From NCBI RefSeq assembly GCF_021462225.1, contig NC_061816.1, positions 5,265,854-5,329,853 of the forward strand: a stretch of DNA of 64,000 nucleotides. The letters are read 5' to 3'. Within the stretch, counting starts at the first letter, position 1, and each line of letters opens with the position of its first letter. The position numbers were made by a program, and so were the translations under genes. A model generated the notes under the pieces. It made no database searches, was not told the origin of the DNA, and saw only the letters and a list, made by a program, of their open reading frames with translations. The DNA is from Girardinichthys multiradiatus (lineage: Eukaryota; Chordata; Actinopteri; Cyprinodontiformes; Goodeidae). This document shows positions 39,301 through 49,300 of this stretch, piece after piece.

Positions 39301-41970
39301 TCAGTGGTGTGATTTTTTTTTTTTTTTTTCACATCCAGCTCATAATACATCCATAAAACGCTGTTAGCGGTGGAAGAGGGGCCCCAAATCAAACTCTGCT
39401 TAAGGCCCCATAAGACCTTGGGCCAGCCCTGTTTCAACAAACTGTTGAATTCGGAACCAAATTCAGTTTAATAAAATAAATTGTCTTAAATAAGATCACT
39501 ACTTTAGGACAAACTTCATTGGATAATTTACGTCGCAAATCCTGTCAATTCGTCACAGGATGATCAAAAATATGAACCAAAAAGAGGATAAACATGCTGT
39601 ATATATCTCTAGTAGACTTCAGTCTTCTTTCTTTCACAACAAAAAGGTGTCTAAAATCTAATTTCCGTGCTTCAGTCTAACTACCTTTTAAAACGTTTTT
39701 ACAGCACTTACAAGGCTGGAGCATTTCAGACCCAACCCGCATGTCACAGCATCTAAAGTGACATTCTTTAAGTTTCCAAACGTTCAAATTTTCACGCTTT
39801 AATGCATTTCTGTTTATAAAGATCCGAATAGTACGTGTGCAGTGTGAATGAGTCAGGTTTGTTCCCCGTGAAAGCGGCCCTCAGTGAATTAACCTCGCTC
39901 TATCAGGCCTGCAGACTGGGATTAAACCCTATAAATGTCTTTTTCCATGCTGCCTGTGATAAGAATAGCTCTGGGCTCGGTGGCCACAGATGCCTTTTCA
40001 CGGAGTTCAGTGTGGATTTTCTGCGGTCAGCGCAACGAGCTGGACTTCATAAATCAGACGATACATGTTGTTGGTTTTCTTTTTAAGGTATACACGGAGC
40101 GACGGGGGTTTCTGTCGCGGCGGTCGCGGCACTAAACCGCTGGCTGCACAAATACTGAAAGCAGCGGCTGACAACATGCGCCTGTGCGCACCTTTGCGCT
40201 GTAAAAAGAGTCAATTTGAGTGCCCGTTTGCGCTTAAATTAGCATTTTTCTTTGGAATAAATGACAATATATCTAAAAAATAATTGTTCTATTATTGATA
40301 TGTTATTTAATTTCTTTTACAGTTTTCTTGGAAATAATCTGCAATACGCGGTTTTTTTTGTGTGTGCAAAAAACATTCTCAGAATAGAAGAGAACGTAAT
40401 GATTTCTTTATTTCGCTTTGCCCGCACGATATAAATATAATAAACAACTGTTTAAGAACGACTAATTAAACATGAAAGGTGCCACTTTTTACAGTGTGGC
40501 TTCCCGTTGAACAGGCGCGTCTGTGTGCAGCACAGGAGCGCCCAGGAAAAGCGGATAAAAACTAAAGTATGGTGGCAGGGCTTTAAAAAAACCCCGCATA
40601 ATTAAGGCTCCAACACAAGTAAAGAGGGCTATTTTCACACACGAGCGCTGCGAAAACAAACCAAAAAGTCACAGGGAATAGTAAAAGACAAACAGGAGGC
40701 TGTCTCCTGCGGCTTGGAGCCCATAAATTGTGAGCAGGTCTGCGCCGAGAGCGCTGCAAGAAAATGCGCTCAACGTATAATGGAAATATATAAAAATACT
40801 ACATTGATCACACTTTTATTGCCATTTAAATAAGTTTCAAAGTAACACTGGAAATTTTAAGAGAGAAAAGCAAGTGTTTATTTTTTGCAAATAATCGGAT
40901 GCAATCGTGCATGTTTGCGCCGCTTTCCAGGTGTGTTTTGCAGACGCTTCAGTAGAAGTCTGTTTTATGCGGTGCGCGCTCCCGTTTGACAGCTCCGAAA
41001 GGGAGCGTGTCTGCCTTTCCCACGTGGGTTTGTGGACATCCACGCTGCCGCTCGGGAGGAAGCCCGCGGTCGCAGAAAGCAGATATAAATACTCTATTCC
41101 AGGGGAAATTGGGAGCCCAATAAATTCCACGCGGGGCCACATCAATGCAGACGTCGTTAAAAGTTCTGACAGTCCAAAAGGCGACTGTTAACTCTGGCCA
41201 GGAGGGGCTAAAAGCGGTAAACATGGGGACACGCGTGACCCGGGCTTTAACCAAATAAGACATTTGGCTGTTTTTCCACCAAAAAGAAGCTGATGTGAAA
41301 CAGAGGACAGAGTGTTTTAATTAAGAGCGGCCGCCGTGCAGACATTTTTAGAAGGGGTCGCCCTCTTTTACGCATGAGCTGCCCACAGTGAAGCTCTGAA
41401 ACTCCAGCTTGGACTGTTCACCTCAGTCAGACTCCACTGTGTCAACAAGCCGCAGGCAGCTCTAAGAATGGGCTGCAGAAAGAGCTGCGCAAACAGGCTG
41501 CTTTTATAAACCAAGGATCAAGCTGGGGGAAAATTCCATTAAAGCTCGACATTAACAAAGTTACTCATGTATTTAAAACAATCTGTGCACATTAAACCCC
41601 AAATGCGTTTGCGCTGCAGTTAGAAGGAAAACTTGCCGCAGATAAGAGCGAACAAAGTGCAGCGTGTTACCTGTGTCATCAGGCGGTCTGCACCTGTGTT
41701 CTCCTCATCCTTGAAGATGATGTCTGGGTTATAGTTGGGGATGAGCTCCTTGAATCGCTCCGAGCTCCTGGTGATCTTACCCTCGAACTTTCCGCTAGCC
41801 CCTAGCGTTTGCTCGGCCACGTTGGGACTGAACTGCTTTAAGATGAGCGGCACCAGTTTCCGCGGGGCCCGCCTCCGGCCGTGGCCCTTCCCCGGCCCGC
41901 AGCCCTCGCTGAGCGGCGACAGGAGGAAGGCGCAACCGGCCAAGCACGTCACCAGCGTGGGGAGCTGCAT
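32706..41970 (-). CDS. ihh: Indian hedgehog (ihh), complete three-exon gene, 411 residues
   Basis: Secreted morphogen controlling chondrocyte maturation and bone growth. Exons on the - strand are 41671-41970 (300 bp), 37056-37317 (262 bp) and 32706-33379 (674 bp), together 412 codons with the stop, the same length as human IHH. Exon junctions match the hedgehog family. The C-terminal [10 protein letters not shown] and LHPLGV resemble IHH (RLGRLLLEE, FHPLGM), and position next to nhej1 confirms ihh over shh or dhh. Teleosts often keep ihha and ihhb; which one this is cannot be decided here. Both introns (4.35 and 3.68 kb) carry repeats, and the gene is transcribed in the same direction as nhej1. 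Confidence 0.95.
33380..37055 (-). other. ihh intron 2
   Basis: A Tc1-type remnant sits at about 35.03-35.96 kb. The rest is AT-rich with poly-T at 34.97 kb; a 97-codon + strand frame at 34086-34379 is not recognised. Confidence 0.6.
35030..35960 (+). mobile_element. Tc1-type transposon remnant in ihh intron 2
   Basis: Contains AAGCATGGTGGTGGAGGGTTG, the DNA of the VKHGGGG motif, ACCTTGACCCAAACAGGG, and CAATGGCCTAGTCAAAGTCAGG, the DNA behind QWPSQSQDL. Stops and frameshifts throughout; outer limits approximate. Confidence 0.7.
37056..37317 (-). CDS. ihh: ihh exon 2: signalling domain core
   Basis: 262 bp, the universal vertebrate hedgehog exon-2 size, with CTGTAG acceptor and TCAG-GTGGGC donor. 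Encodes [20 protein letters not shown], then [11 protein letters not shown] (calcium and zinc site residues), [19 protein letters not shown], and [17 protein letters not shown] is diagnostic of hedgehog signalling domains. Confidence 0.95.
37685..37975 (+). mobile_element. LINE reverse transcriptase fragment in ihh intron 1, antisense
   Basis: Plus-strand frame with [20 protein letters not shown] corresponds to the FADDVVLLASSSHDLQ catalytic motif of a fish non-LTR polymerase, here with FADD changed to LGDD. It continues with a NRQKG segment before breaking down. Confidence 0.75.
39255..39431 (-). mobile_element. hAT-like fragment
   Basis: On the - strand it starts CAGGGCTGGCCCAAGG and carries TTATGGGGCCTTAAGC, as in a common teleost repeat family. 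A poly-T run lies at about 39309-39328. Only one end is visible. Confidence 0.45.
41671..41970 (-). CDS. ihh: ihh exon 1: signal peptide and N-terminal signalling region
   Basis: ATG at 41968-41970. Residues 1-23 form a signal peptide ([15 protein letters not shown] core), exposing Cys24 in CGPG, the palmitoylation site. A basic stretch GRRRAPRK is the heparan-sulphate-binding (Cardin-Weintraub) motif. The exon continues with [20 protein letters not shown] and [20 protein letters not shown] and ends MTQ with donor GTAACA. Exactly 100 codons. Confidence 0.95.
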
Positions 41971-42180
41971 TACCCCCGGCGGGTGGCCAAAGATGCGTGA
42001 AGGTGTCCCCTTTACCTCAGGTGGGCTCCCCTCTGTGATCTAAACTAGAGAAGGTGGAGCAGGACTCATCGCAGAGTCCCCACCAGTGACCATCCCCGCG
42101 CGTAAAAGTGTCCAAAGCGCCGCTGGAGAGGAGCTGCCCCGAAGCAGGGGCATAAATAGGTGAGGTGAGTTTATTTTGGC
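41971..42180 (-). promoter_or_regulatory. ihh: ihh 5' UTR and promoter
   Basis: CpG-rich sequence upstream of the ATG; a TATA-like CCTATTTATG on the - strand at 42151-42160 suggests transcription start about 30 bases below it. CpG richness extends to about 42.45 kb. Open frames on both strands there reflect GC content, not genes. Confidence 0.45.
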
Positions 42181-43332
42181 AGGCAGGTTCAAAGCTGCCC
42201 CTCTCTGTCGCAGCTGTGAGACAGACGTGGAGGCGCGCCGCTGCGTGGGCCGGCAGGATGTCCCGCAGCGGTTTGTTGCGTCTCAGTGCGCTGCTGGCAG
42301 CTCAGTGGAAATGGAAGAGATCCCGCTGCAGGACCGATGATGAGGAGGACCGCGCCCTGCTGGACTTGCCCTCTGCTTTGTGCTCTCCTCCCATCGCGAT
42401 GGCTCAGGATCGCGCTCAGACTGGCCCTTTGGACCCGCGTCCTCAGCACAGCAAGGCAGGTGTTTTCTCTCAGCACAAAGACCCCAGAGTGGTGTCAAAC
42501 CGAAAAAACAAAACTAAATTATGTTTAAAAAAACCTCTGGTCCGGTCCTGGTTTGTTCAGCCGAAGTACTAGAACAAGAATCGGTCAAATGTTGTCTAGA
42601 GTCAAAAACAACTAAATAACCTTTAAATTCAGCACCAGCCAGCAGCTGTGGTGCTTTATCCTCCCATAGAGGGGCGCCCTGGGCAGAGAGCCACATCAGT
42701 ACTCTTGAAGATCTTTACATGCATATAAAATCTTTTATTAGGTAAATACTGCCATTGAATATATTAGCAATGAAATTAAAAAGTGATATTTATGATGCAC
42801 GTGTGTAAGATCTGTGAGTTTCAGAGAACTGAAGCTTTTCTCATGACGTCTGCAGCAGAGAGAGACTTAAAAGGATCTGGGAACCAATGGGGCAAACAGT
42901 GACTCCTCAAACGAAGACTTCAATCACATTCCCGGGATGCTGCAACACCTTGAGTCAACATCTCGGTGTGCTCTGAGGAAGAGGAGCATGGCTCATTGTG
43001 TCAGTCAGAAAAATGGAAAAAAAAAAAACTTCTTCAGTACCTGAGGGAGCAAATCATACAAGAAAAGAAAAAAAAAAAACTCCTAAAAGTTTAAATCCAA
43101 GTTTATTTGACAGAAAGTAAAAACTGCATGACAGCTGATGGCTTAAAACAGTAAAAATGGAAAATCTGAGCAGGTTAAAGTTTAAAAGCTGAGCTCACTG
43201 ATGGAACTCGGCAACATCAGAAAATTTAATCTAAACAACCATTAAAACCCAGTTGATTGTCTAAAACTTTCCATCAGAGGTGAAGTTTGACTTAATAAGA
43301 AGCTCTGAGTGAATAAATTTGTTTCTGCGTCG

Positions 43333-46300
43333 TCATTTGAACAGTCCCACTTTCTTCTTCTTTGGTTTGGAGGTGGGTCGCTCCACAGGACAGGTTGTGA
43401 TGGGTGCAGGCTGCTGGAGGGAAGAGAAACATTTTAAATCAATCTAATTTTGTCCTCCAAACTCATGAAATAAAATCTACTTGATTAACTACAGAAGGAA
43501 CATTTTTAACTAAGAGGCTTTGGTCGGTTTTTTCGATATATTTTTGTCAAAAGTTTTTAAAACCCTTGAATTCATCCTGATTTTGAGCCGTTCCGACCAC
43601 AAACATCAACGCGTTTTTGGGAATTTATTTGATTAAGCAACACAACGTAGAGCCTGAAGATGAATAAAAAAAATTGACACAGTTTTCAACTTTTTCTCCC
43701 AAATGAAAATCTGAAAAGTGTGGCCTGCATTTGTATCCAGGCTGCCTTCAATCAATACTTTGTAGAACCACCTTTATTTGGAGGTCTAGCTTCAGGTCTT
43801 TATGGGTTTGTTTCCACCAGATTTGAACATCTATAGACTGAAATATTTACTCTCTGCAAAACAGCTCAAAATCAGATTAGATGGAGAACATCTGGGAACC
43901 TAAGTTTCCAAGTCTTGAGACTGATTCTCAGGTCTGGACTTTGACTAGGCCACTCTTACATGACTATGCTTGGATCAAAACCATCCTATTGTATCTCTAG
44001 CCGCATGTTCAGGGTGGGTGTCCTGCTGGGAGGTGAACCTCCACCCCAGTCTCAAGTCTTCGGCAGCCTCTAACAGGTTTTCTTCCAGGATTGTGCTGGA
44101 TTTAGCTCTAACTCCGCAGCATGATGCTGCCACCACCATAATTCACCATGGCTATAGTTTATTTAGGGTATAAGTTTACGTCTGTGCATAGAGTTGCCAT
44201 GCAGACTAAAAAGCTCAGTTTCTTCTTCCTTTTTCCACGTTTGCTGTGCGCCCTACATGGTTTATGCTGATGTGCAAAGAGGACTTTTATTTCGACAGCA
44301 CGTTTCTTCTTGCCACCCTTCCTTAAAAAGGCAGATTGGTAACAGTCATTAAATCCTAAAAACTGGATCAGTGAGAGTGTGCTGGTTGTACCTTGGTCTG
44401 TGCTGCAGGTCTCCTAGCCTCAGATGGTTCAACCTGCTTGCTGGAGTTTTGATTTCCCTCGTCCCTCGTTGGGTCATCTCCATCTAATGGATGCAGGCAT
44501 TGGAGAAAACGAACAGAAAATAAGTCAGAAAACATCAACAGAAAGAGTCTTTAATTACTGCAGGTCTTCTTTTATTTAGAGGTATCAGGTTTTTCAGATT
44601 TTTATTTGTAATAAAGTTTGAAAACCTGCTTTTCTTCAGCCAGTCATTTTATGCTTCAATGTGATGGCTTCAGACAAACGTTCTGGTCCATCACAGTCCA
44701 TGACTGCTTCTCTTCAGCCCACTGGAACCTTGTTTTGTCCTGTTTCGTTGACTTTTTGTCCTTCAGCTGATTTCTTCCAGATCACAAACACTAGTTTCTG
44801 TTTCTGACCATTTCTTTTTCATTTCTTATGTTGGAGATTTCTGAAATCATTCTCAGGCATTTTGCTTTAGGTTATCTGTCCTGATGCATCGCCTGCCTTG
44901 GTCTGTCCAGGCGTTTCCTTTTTACATCCAGAACATTTTGTTTGGACTTGCTCCAAATGTTAGATCCAGCTGAATGAGAACAGCCAACATCTTCGTCCAC
45001 ACTTGTCACCTTGTTGGCGGGGTTTATAATCTTCTCCATTGTTTTGGGGGTCGTGCTTTCTGTCAGTCTGCTCAATATTGTCTGCAAGTTCTCTCCATAA
45101 TTGCAGACTGATCTGCAGGATGAGACTTGTGCAGGTATTCGTTTCAGATTTGCAGTTTTTCAAATGAAATATTTTATTTTTCAGCCAATTTCTGAAAAGT
45201 TCTAAAAAGTTGTGAATGCAGCAACTTCTTACCCTAAAATAAAACTTAGTTTCACTTTCACTTTCAAAAGCAACATTTGGTTTCCCCAATCTCAAAATGC
45301 AAACTCAACTTCAATTTGATTTTATTTCTTTATGTTGATATTTAACATTTTGACCCTGATGTAGCTCCGTAGGTTTTCCAAATTCAACAGAGAAATACCG
45401 AACTTAAACTTCCTAAACTTCTCCCTAACTGAAACAACTGAAGTTATCAGAAAGTCGGCCCTGCAGCCAGATCCTCGTTTATGTTTTCAGAAACAGGAGT
45501 AGAGAAATATCAACTTTGAATCTTCCCTAACCTAACTGTCTGAGATAAAACTCACCTGGAGTTAACGTCTGGGCTGATGGTTCTGGCAAAGGCTGGTTCT
45601 GTTCAGCACCCGTCTCTTCGGGCCGCTTGCGCTTTCGTGCGCTCCTGTAAGCGACGATGGTGGCGTGCAGCTGCTGGAGGTCGGCGTTGAAGCCCAGAGC
45701 GTCTGATGGTTCAGACCACAGCAGAGGAAGAGTCTGAAGGAAGGAGGAACGAAAAGAAACTGTAAGGAAAAGTTTTCAGATTGTTACAGTGACATGAACA
45801 AAGTATTAAAATTCAAGTATTTACAGCCTGATATTTGAGAATTTCATTCCCAAGGAATTTAAACAATAGCTTGAAATAGTAGAAGAAAAATGAACATTAA
45901 TTTCTCTGAAGCCCATTTTTATTTCCTCTATTTGGTTCATAATGTTTTAAGGAAAATAATTACCCTATGGGAAAAAAACAAAAAAAACATTGTTATACAG
46001 TAGCACACTTAAAGACACTTGAGATTCCATCTTTTATCTAAATTTTCTTGCCGGTTTGTAGATCTAATAAAAACAAAAAGATTTTCAAAATATGAAGCAT
46101 ACCACCTCCTCAGTTATCTTCTAAAAAATGTTTTGCAGAAATTTCTGCAAATTTATTTCAAGTCCCGTCTTAATTTCCAACTCCGCCCGGATGACACATC
46201 AATCCGTGCTGTCTGCTAGCACAGTTTCAAGAGCATGTAGGAGATTAAAGGAGACAGACAGTTCCGCTAGGACATCTGAACAGGGCCGTCAGAGGTCCTT

Positions 46301-49300
46301 TACCCATCAGCAGGACCGGTATCTACTGCTGTGCAAGGAGGAAGGGGATGAGTACTGCCAGAGCCCTACAAAGTGACCTTCAGCGGGTCACTGAGGTGAA
46401 TGTCTGATCAAACTAGTAGAAACAGAATTCATGAGGGTGGCTTGAGGGCCGACGCTTGTGCTCACTGCCTGGCACCGAGGAGCTTGACTGGCATTTGCCA
46501 GAAAACACCGGAATTGGCAGGTTTGTTCTTTTCACACTTCTCTCAAGGCTGCAGTTATCCCTGTTGCTTGTGCACCATCTACTATCACACTTTTTCCTTC
46601 CACTTAACTTTCTATTAATATGCTTTGATACGGCCAAGCCAAAGACCTTCCTTCAGGCTCTAACCATCCTTCAGGGAGTCGATGACCGCCAACAGGACAA
46701 CGGTCCTGTCAGCAGTCTTCCTCTTGTTATAGTTAAGTAGACCATAACATGACCACAATATAGCATTTTTTTTTATTGGTCTGATGTAATATTCTAATGT
46801 TCCAATAAAATTAATGTTGGTTTTCATTAGCTGTAACGCAAAATTAATCAAACAAAATAAATGCTGAAATAAATCACACTGTGTATTAATTAATCTGTGT
46901 ATTATATAACTTTTACTTTTTGAATTGAATTACTAAAATAAACCAACCTTTTGACGATATTCTAATTTATTGACATGCTCCTGCAACACTTCCAGCTCCC
47001 TGACCCAGCCTAACTTTTTCAGTTTTACTTTTCCTGTACAACAAGGAATCAGAACCAGTTTACATCCCATCCATCAGTTCTATGCCAACTTAATCCTGCT
47101 TAAGGTCAGCGGTCTTTATGTTTGAGATAATAAACAGAATAACTGTCAGCATTTGTTTTCCAAAAAAGGCTTAATTTATTGTCCAAATTGTAGCTATTTT
47201 AAAACCTGCCTTAAGTTTTTAGTGGGATATCCGTTAAACAGGAACAGTATGGAAATACAATTTATTTTTCAGTGTATTTATCGTTATTACTATATAAAAT
47301 CACATAGACCAACATGTAAACATCAATCCTCCTGAAATCAAAACTTCTCATTTTATAAAAGTACTATTTCTTGCTAGTTTTGGATGCGGCTTTTACTTGT
47401 AATGTTTTTGAATGTTTTTTTTTCTAATTATTTAATAACTTTTAAATGTACTTAAATTAAACTACACTTTGAAATTACCCTTGTTTTTATTGAACTTGTT
47501 TTTATTCGATGCTTAAAGGATTATGCTCTTTCTGTGTCGGTTTGATTTTTTTGTTTTGTTTTTTGGAATGGATGATTTCATTTCTTACATGGAGAAATTT
47601 CTATTATTAAGTACAGTATGAACATATGTAGACGTGTATATATATATCCACATTTTATTTCTAGTTTTTATCGACATGGATATTTCTCTTTATTTTCCGC
47701 CCTGGTGTGACTGGAATTGGAGGTCATGAATCCTTGAAAAGACTCGTCCCTCGGTGCCTTTGAGCCGAGTTAGATTTACGGCGCTGCTGCAGGAGTCACA
47801 TGCCCGAGGTGTGATGCAGGGCGTGCCGGCGCTGCGATAAGCCTCTAATCAAAGCTACATTATTGGCACAGCCGACCACATGCGGTGAGGCGAGCAGCAA
47901 CAACTGACAGATAAGGCAGTGGGTCAGCTCCTACTACATTATGCGAATGCACGACTGATAGAAAAACACTCGCTATTCACTAAATCCCTCTTTTTTTCTG
48001 CAAAGGAGAGGACAAACTCTCCAAATTAGCTCCTCAAATATTGACCAGGAGAAATTGGTGGTCTCCCCCTCGCTGACAGGGCAGAGGGGCTCCTAAACAC
48101 ACTTTGGTCAGGTTTCGAGGTTTCTCATTGATTTATTTTTATTTGTTTGTTTAAATATCGTAAAAATAAATGTCAGCTCTGGTGCTGCTCAGGACAGAGA
48201 AACCAATGTGTTGGGGGTAGAGAAAGCAGCAGAAAGCCCACCTTATACTCTCTTTATTCACGTTTTCCCTCCCCCTTCGTCTCGGGCTGCACACCAGTTC
48301 ACTTCATATCATTAAATGTGAAACGCTAAGCTCAATTTGTTGGATCCGGTTGCCCCGAAGCAATGAAATCAACACTACATTTAATGGTTTGGATTCTCCT
48401 CCTGACCTCCGTATAGAAGCCAATTAGCATCACTGACAGGATATTTTAACTGAGTGCTTCCGGGCTATTTATAGCAGCCATTTTTAGCCTTGAATTTGAG
48501 CTTGAAGAGCATATGAATGTCTGCTATGGAAAATTGCCCTCAGATGAGAAATCAAACAAAGAGGGTTTGAGGATCTGAATGAAGGAAGACCACAAAAATT
48601 GCCAGGGAGGCTAGGACACCCTACTAAAGCCAAGCCCGGGTGGCGAGGGAGCTTCAAGCAGCTGGTGGTAGAGTCTTGGACCCTGGGCCTCAGCTAGGCT
48701 CAGAACTATCAAAAATCAGGAAGCCCTCACCAATTGGGTCCACTAATGGTATGCAGGGACACTGGTGCTTCTCTAAACCCTTTAGGTTTCTCGGTCGCTG
48801 CTTGACAATTTGAAGCTTCAGCTCCCTCCAGAGTTTCAGTAGGACTAAGGTTTGGAGACTGGCCAGACCACTCAATGTGATTTTTCTTTAGCCACCCATT
48901 TGTTACCATGGTGGTATGCTTTGGGACATGCAAGTGTACTGGCTGAGAGAAGAAAGTTCTCATTTTTCATGTATATATTGCGCAGTCCATTGGCCTTTCA
49001 AGCAGACCACAAGCAGTTCAATGCCATTGTTCCTATTGGACACAAAAAGTAAATATTGCTTTCTCTAAATACTAAAATTTCTACTTTGTATGCCACCTTT
49101 GGTTTATACATTTTCCTGGTTACTTTTTGCTAAACCGGCATCTTTAAACCAGCCAAAAGCAAAATCTCAAACCTGTGACATCTTAAGGTCAATGGGAAGC
49201 TCTATAAACCTGCAGATTCAGTGGGTAATCTATGGAAATCACTGCCAAAGTAGAATAGAAGATCTTTCTCCTCTGGCAGAACTGGGCTTCCATACCACTG

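Larger units (their letters stand above)
37318..41670 (-). other. ihh intron 1 (4.35 kb)
   Basis: Proximal part (near exon 2) holds a LINE fragment (37.69-37.97 kb) and a hAT-like fragment (39.26-39.43 kb). The part nearest exon 1, about 39.8-41.5 kb, is not repeat-like and is much richer in CpG than the surroundings. Confidence 0.6.

Noticed and set aside
39835..40283. Three overlapping + strand frames in ihh intron 1
   Set aside because: Frames are explained by the CpG-rich composition; none shows a known domain.
42165..42572. 135-codon + strand open frame upstream of ihh
   Set aside because: Lies in the CpG-rich ihh promoter, overlaps other open frames on both strands, and has no recognisable domain. 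GC content explains the lack of stops.
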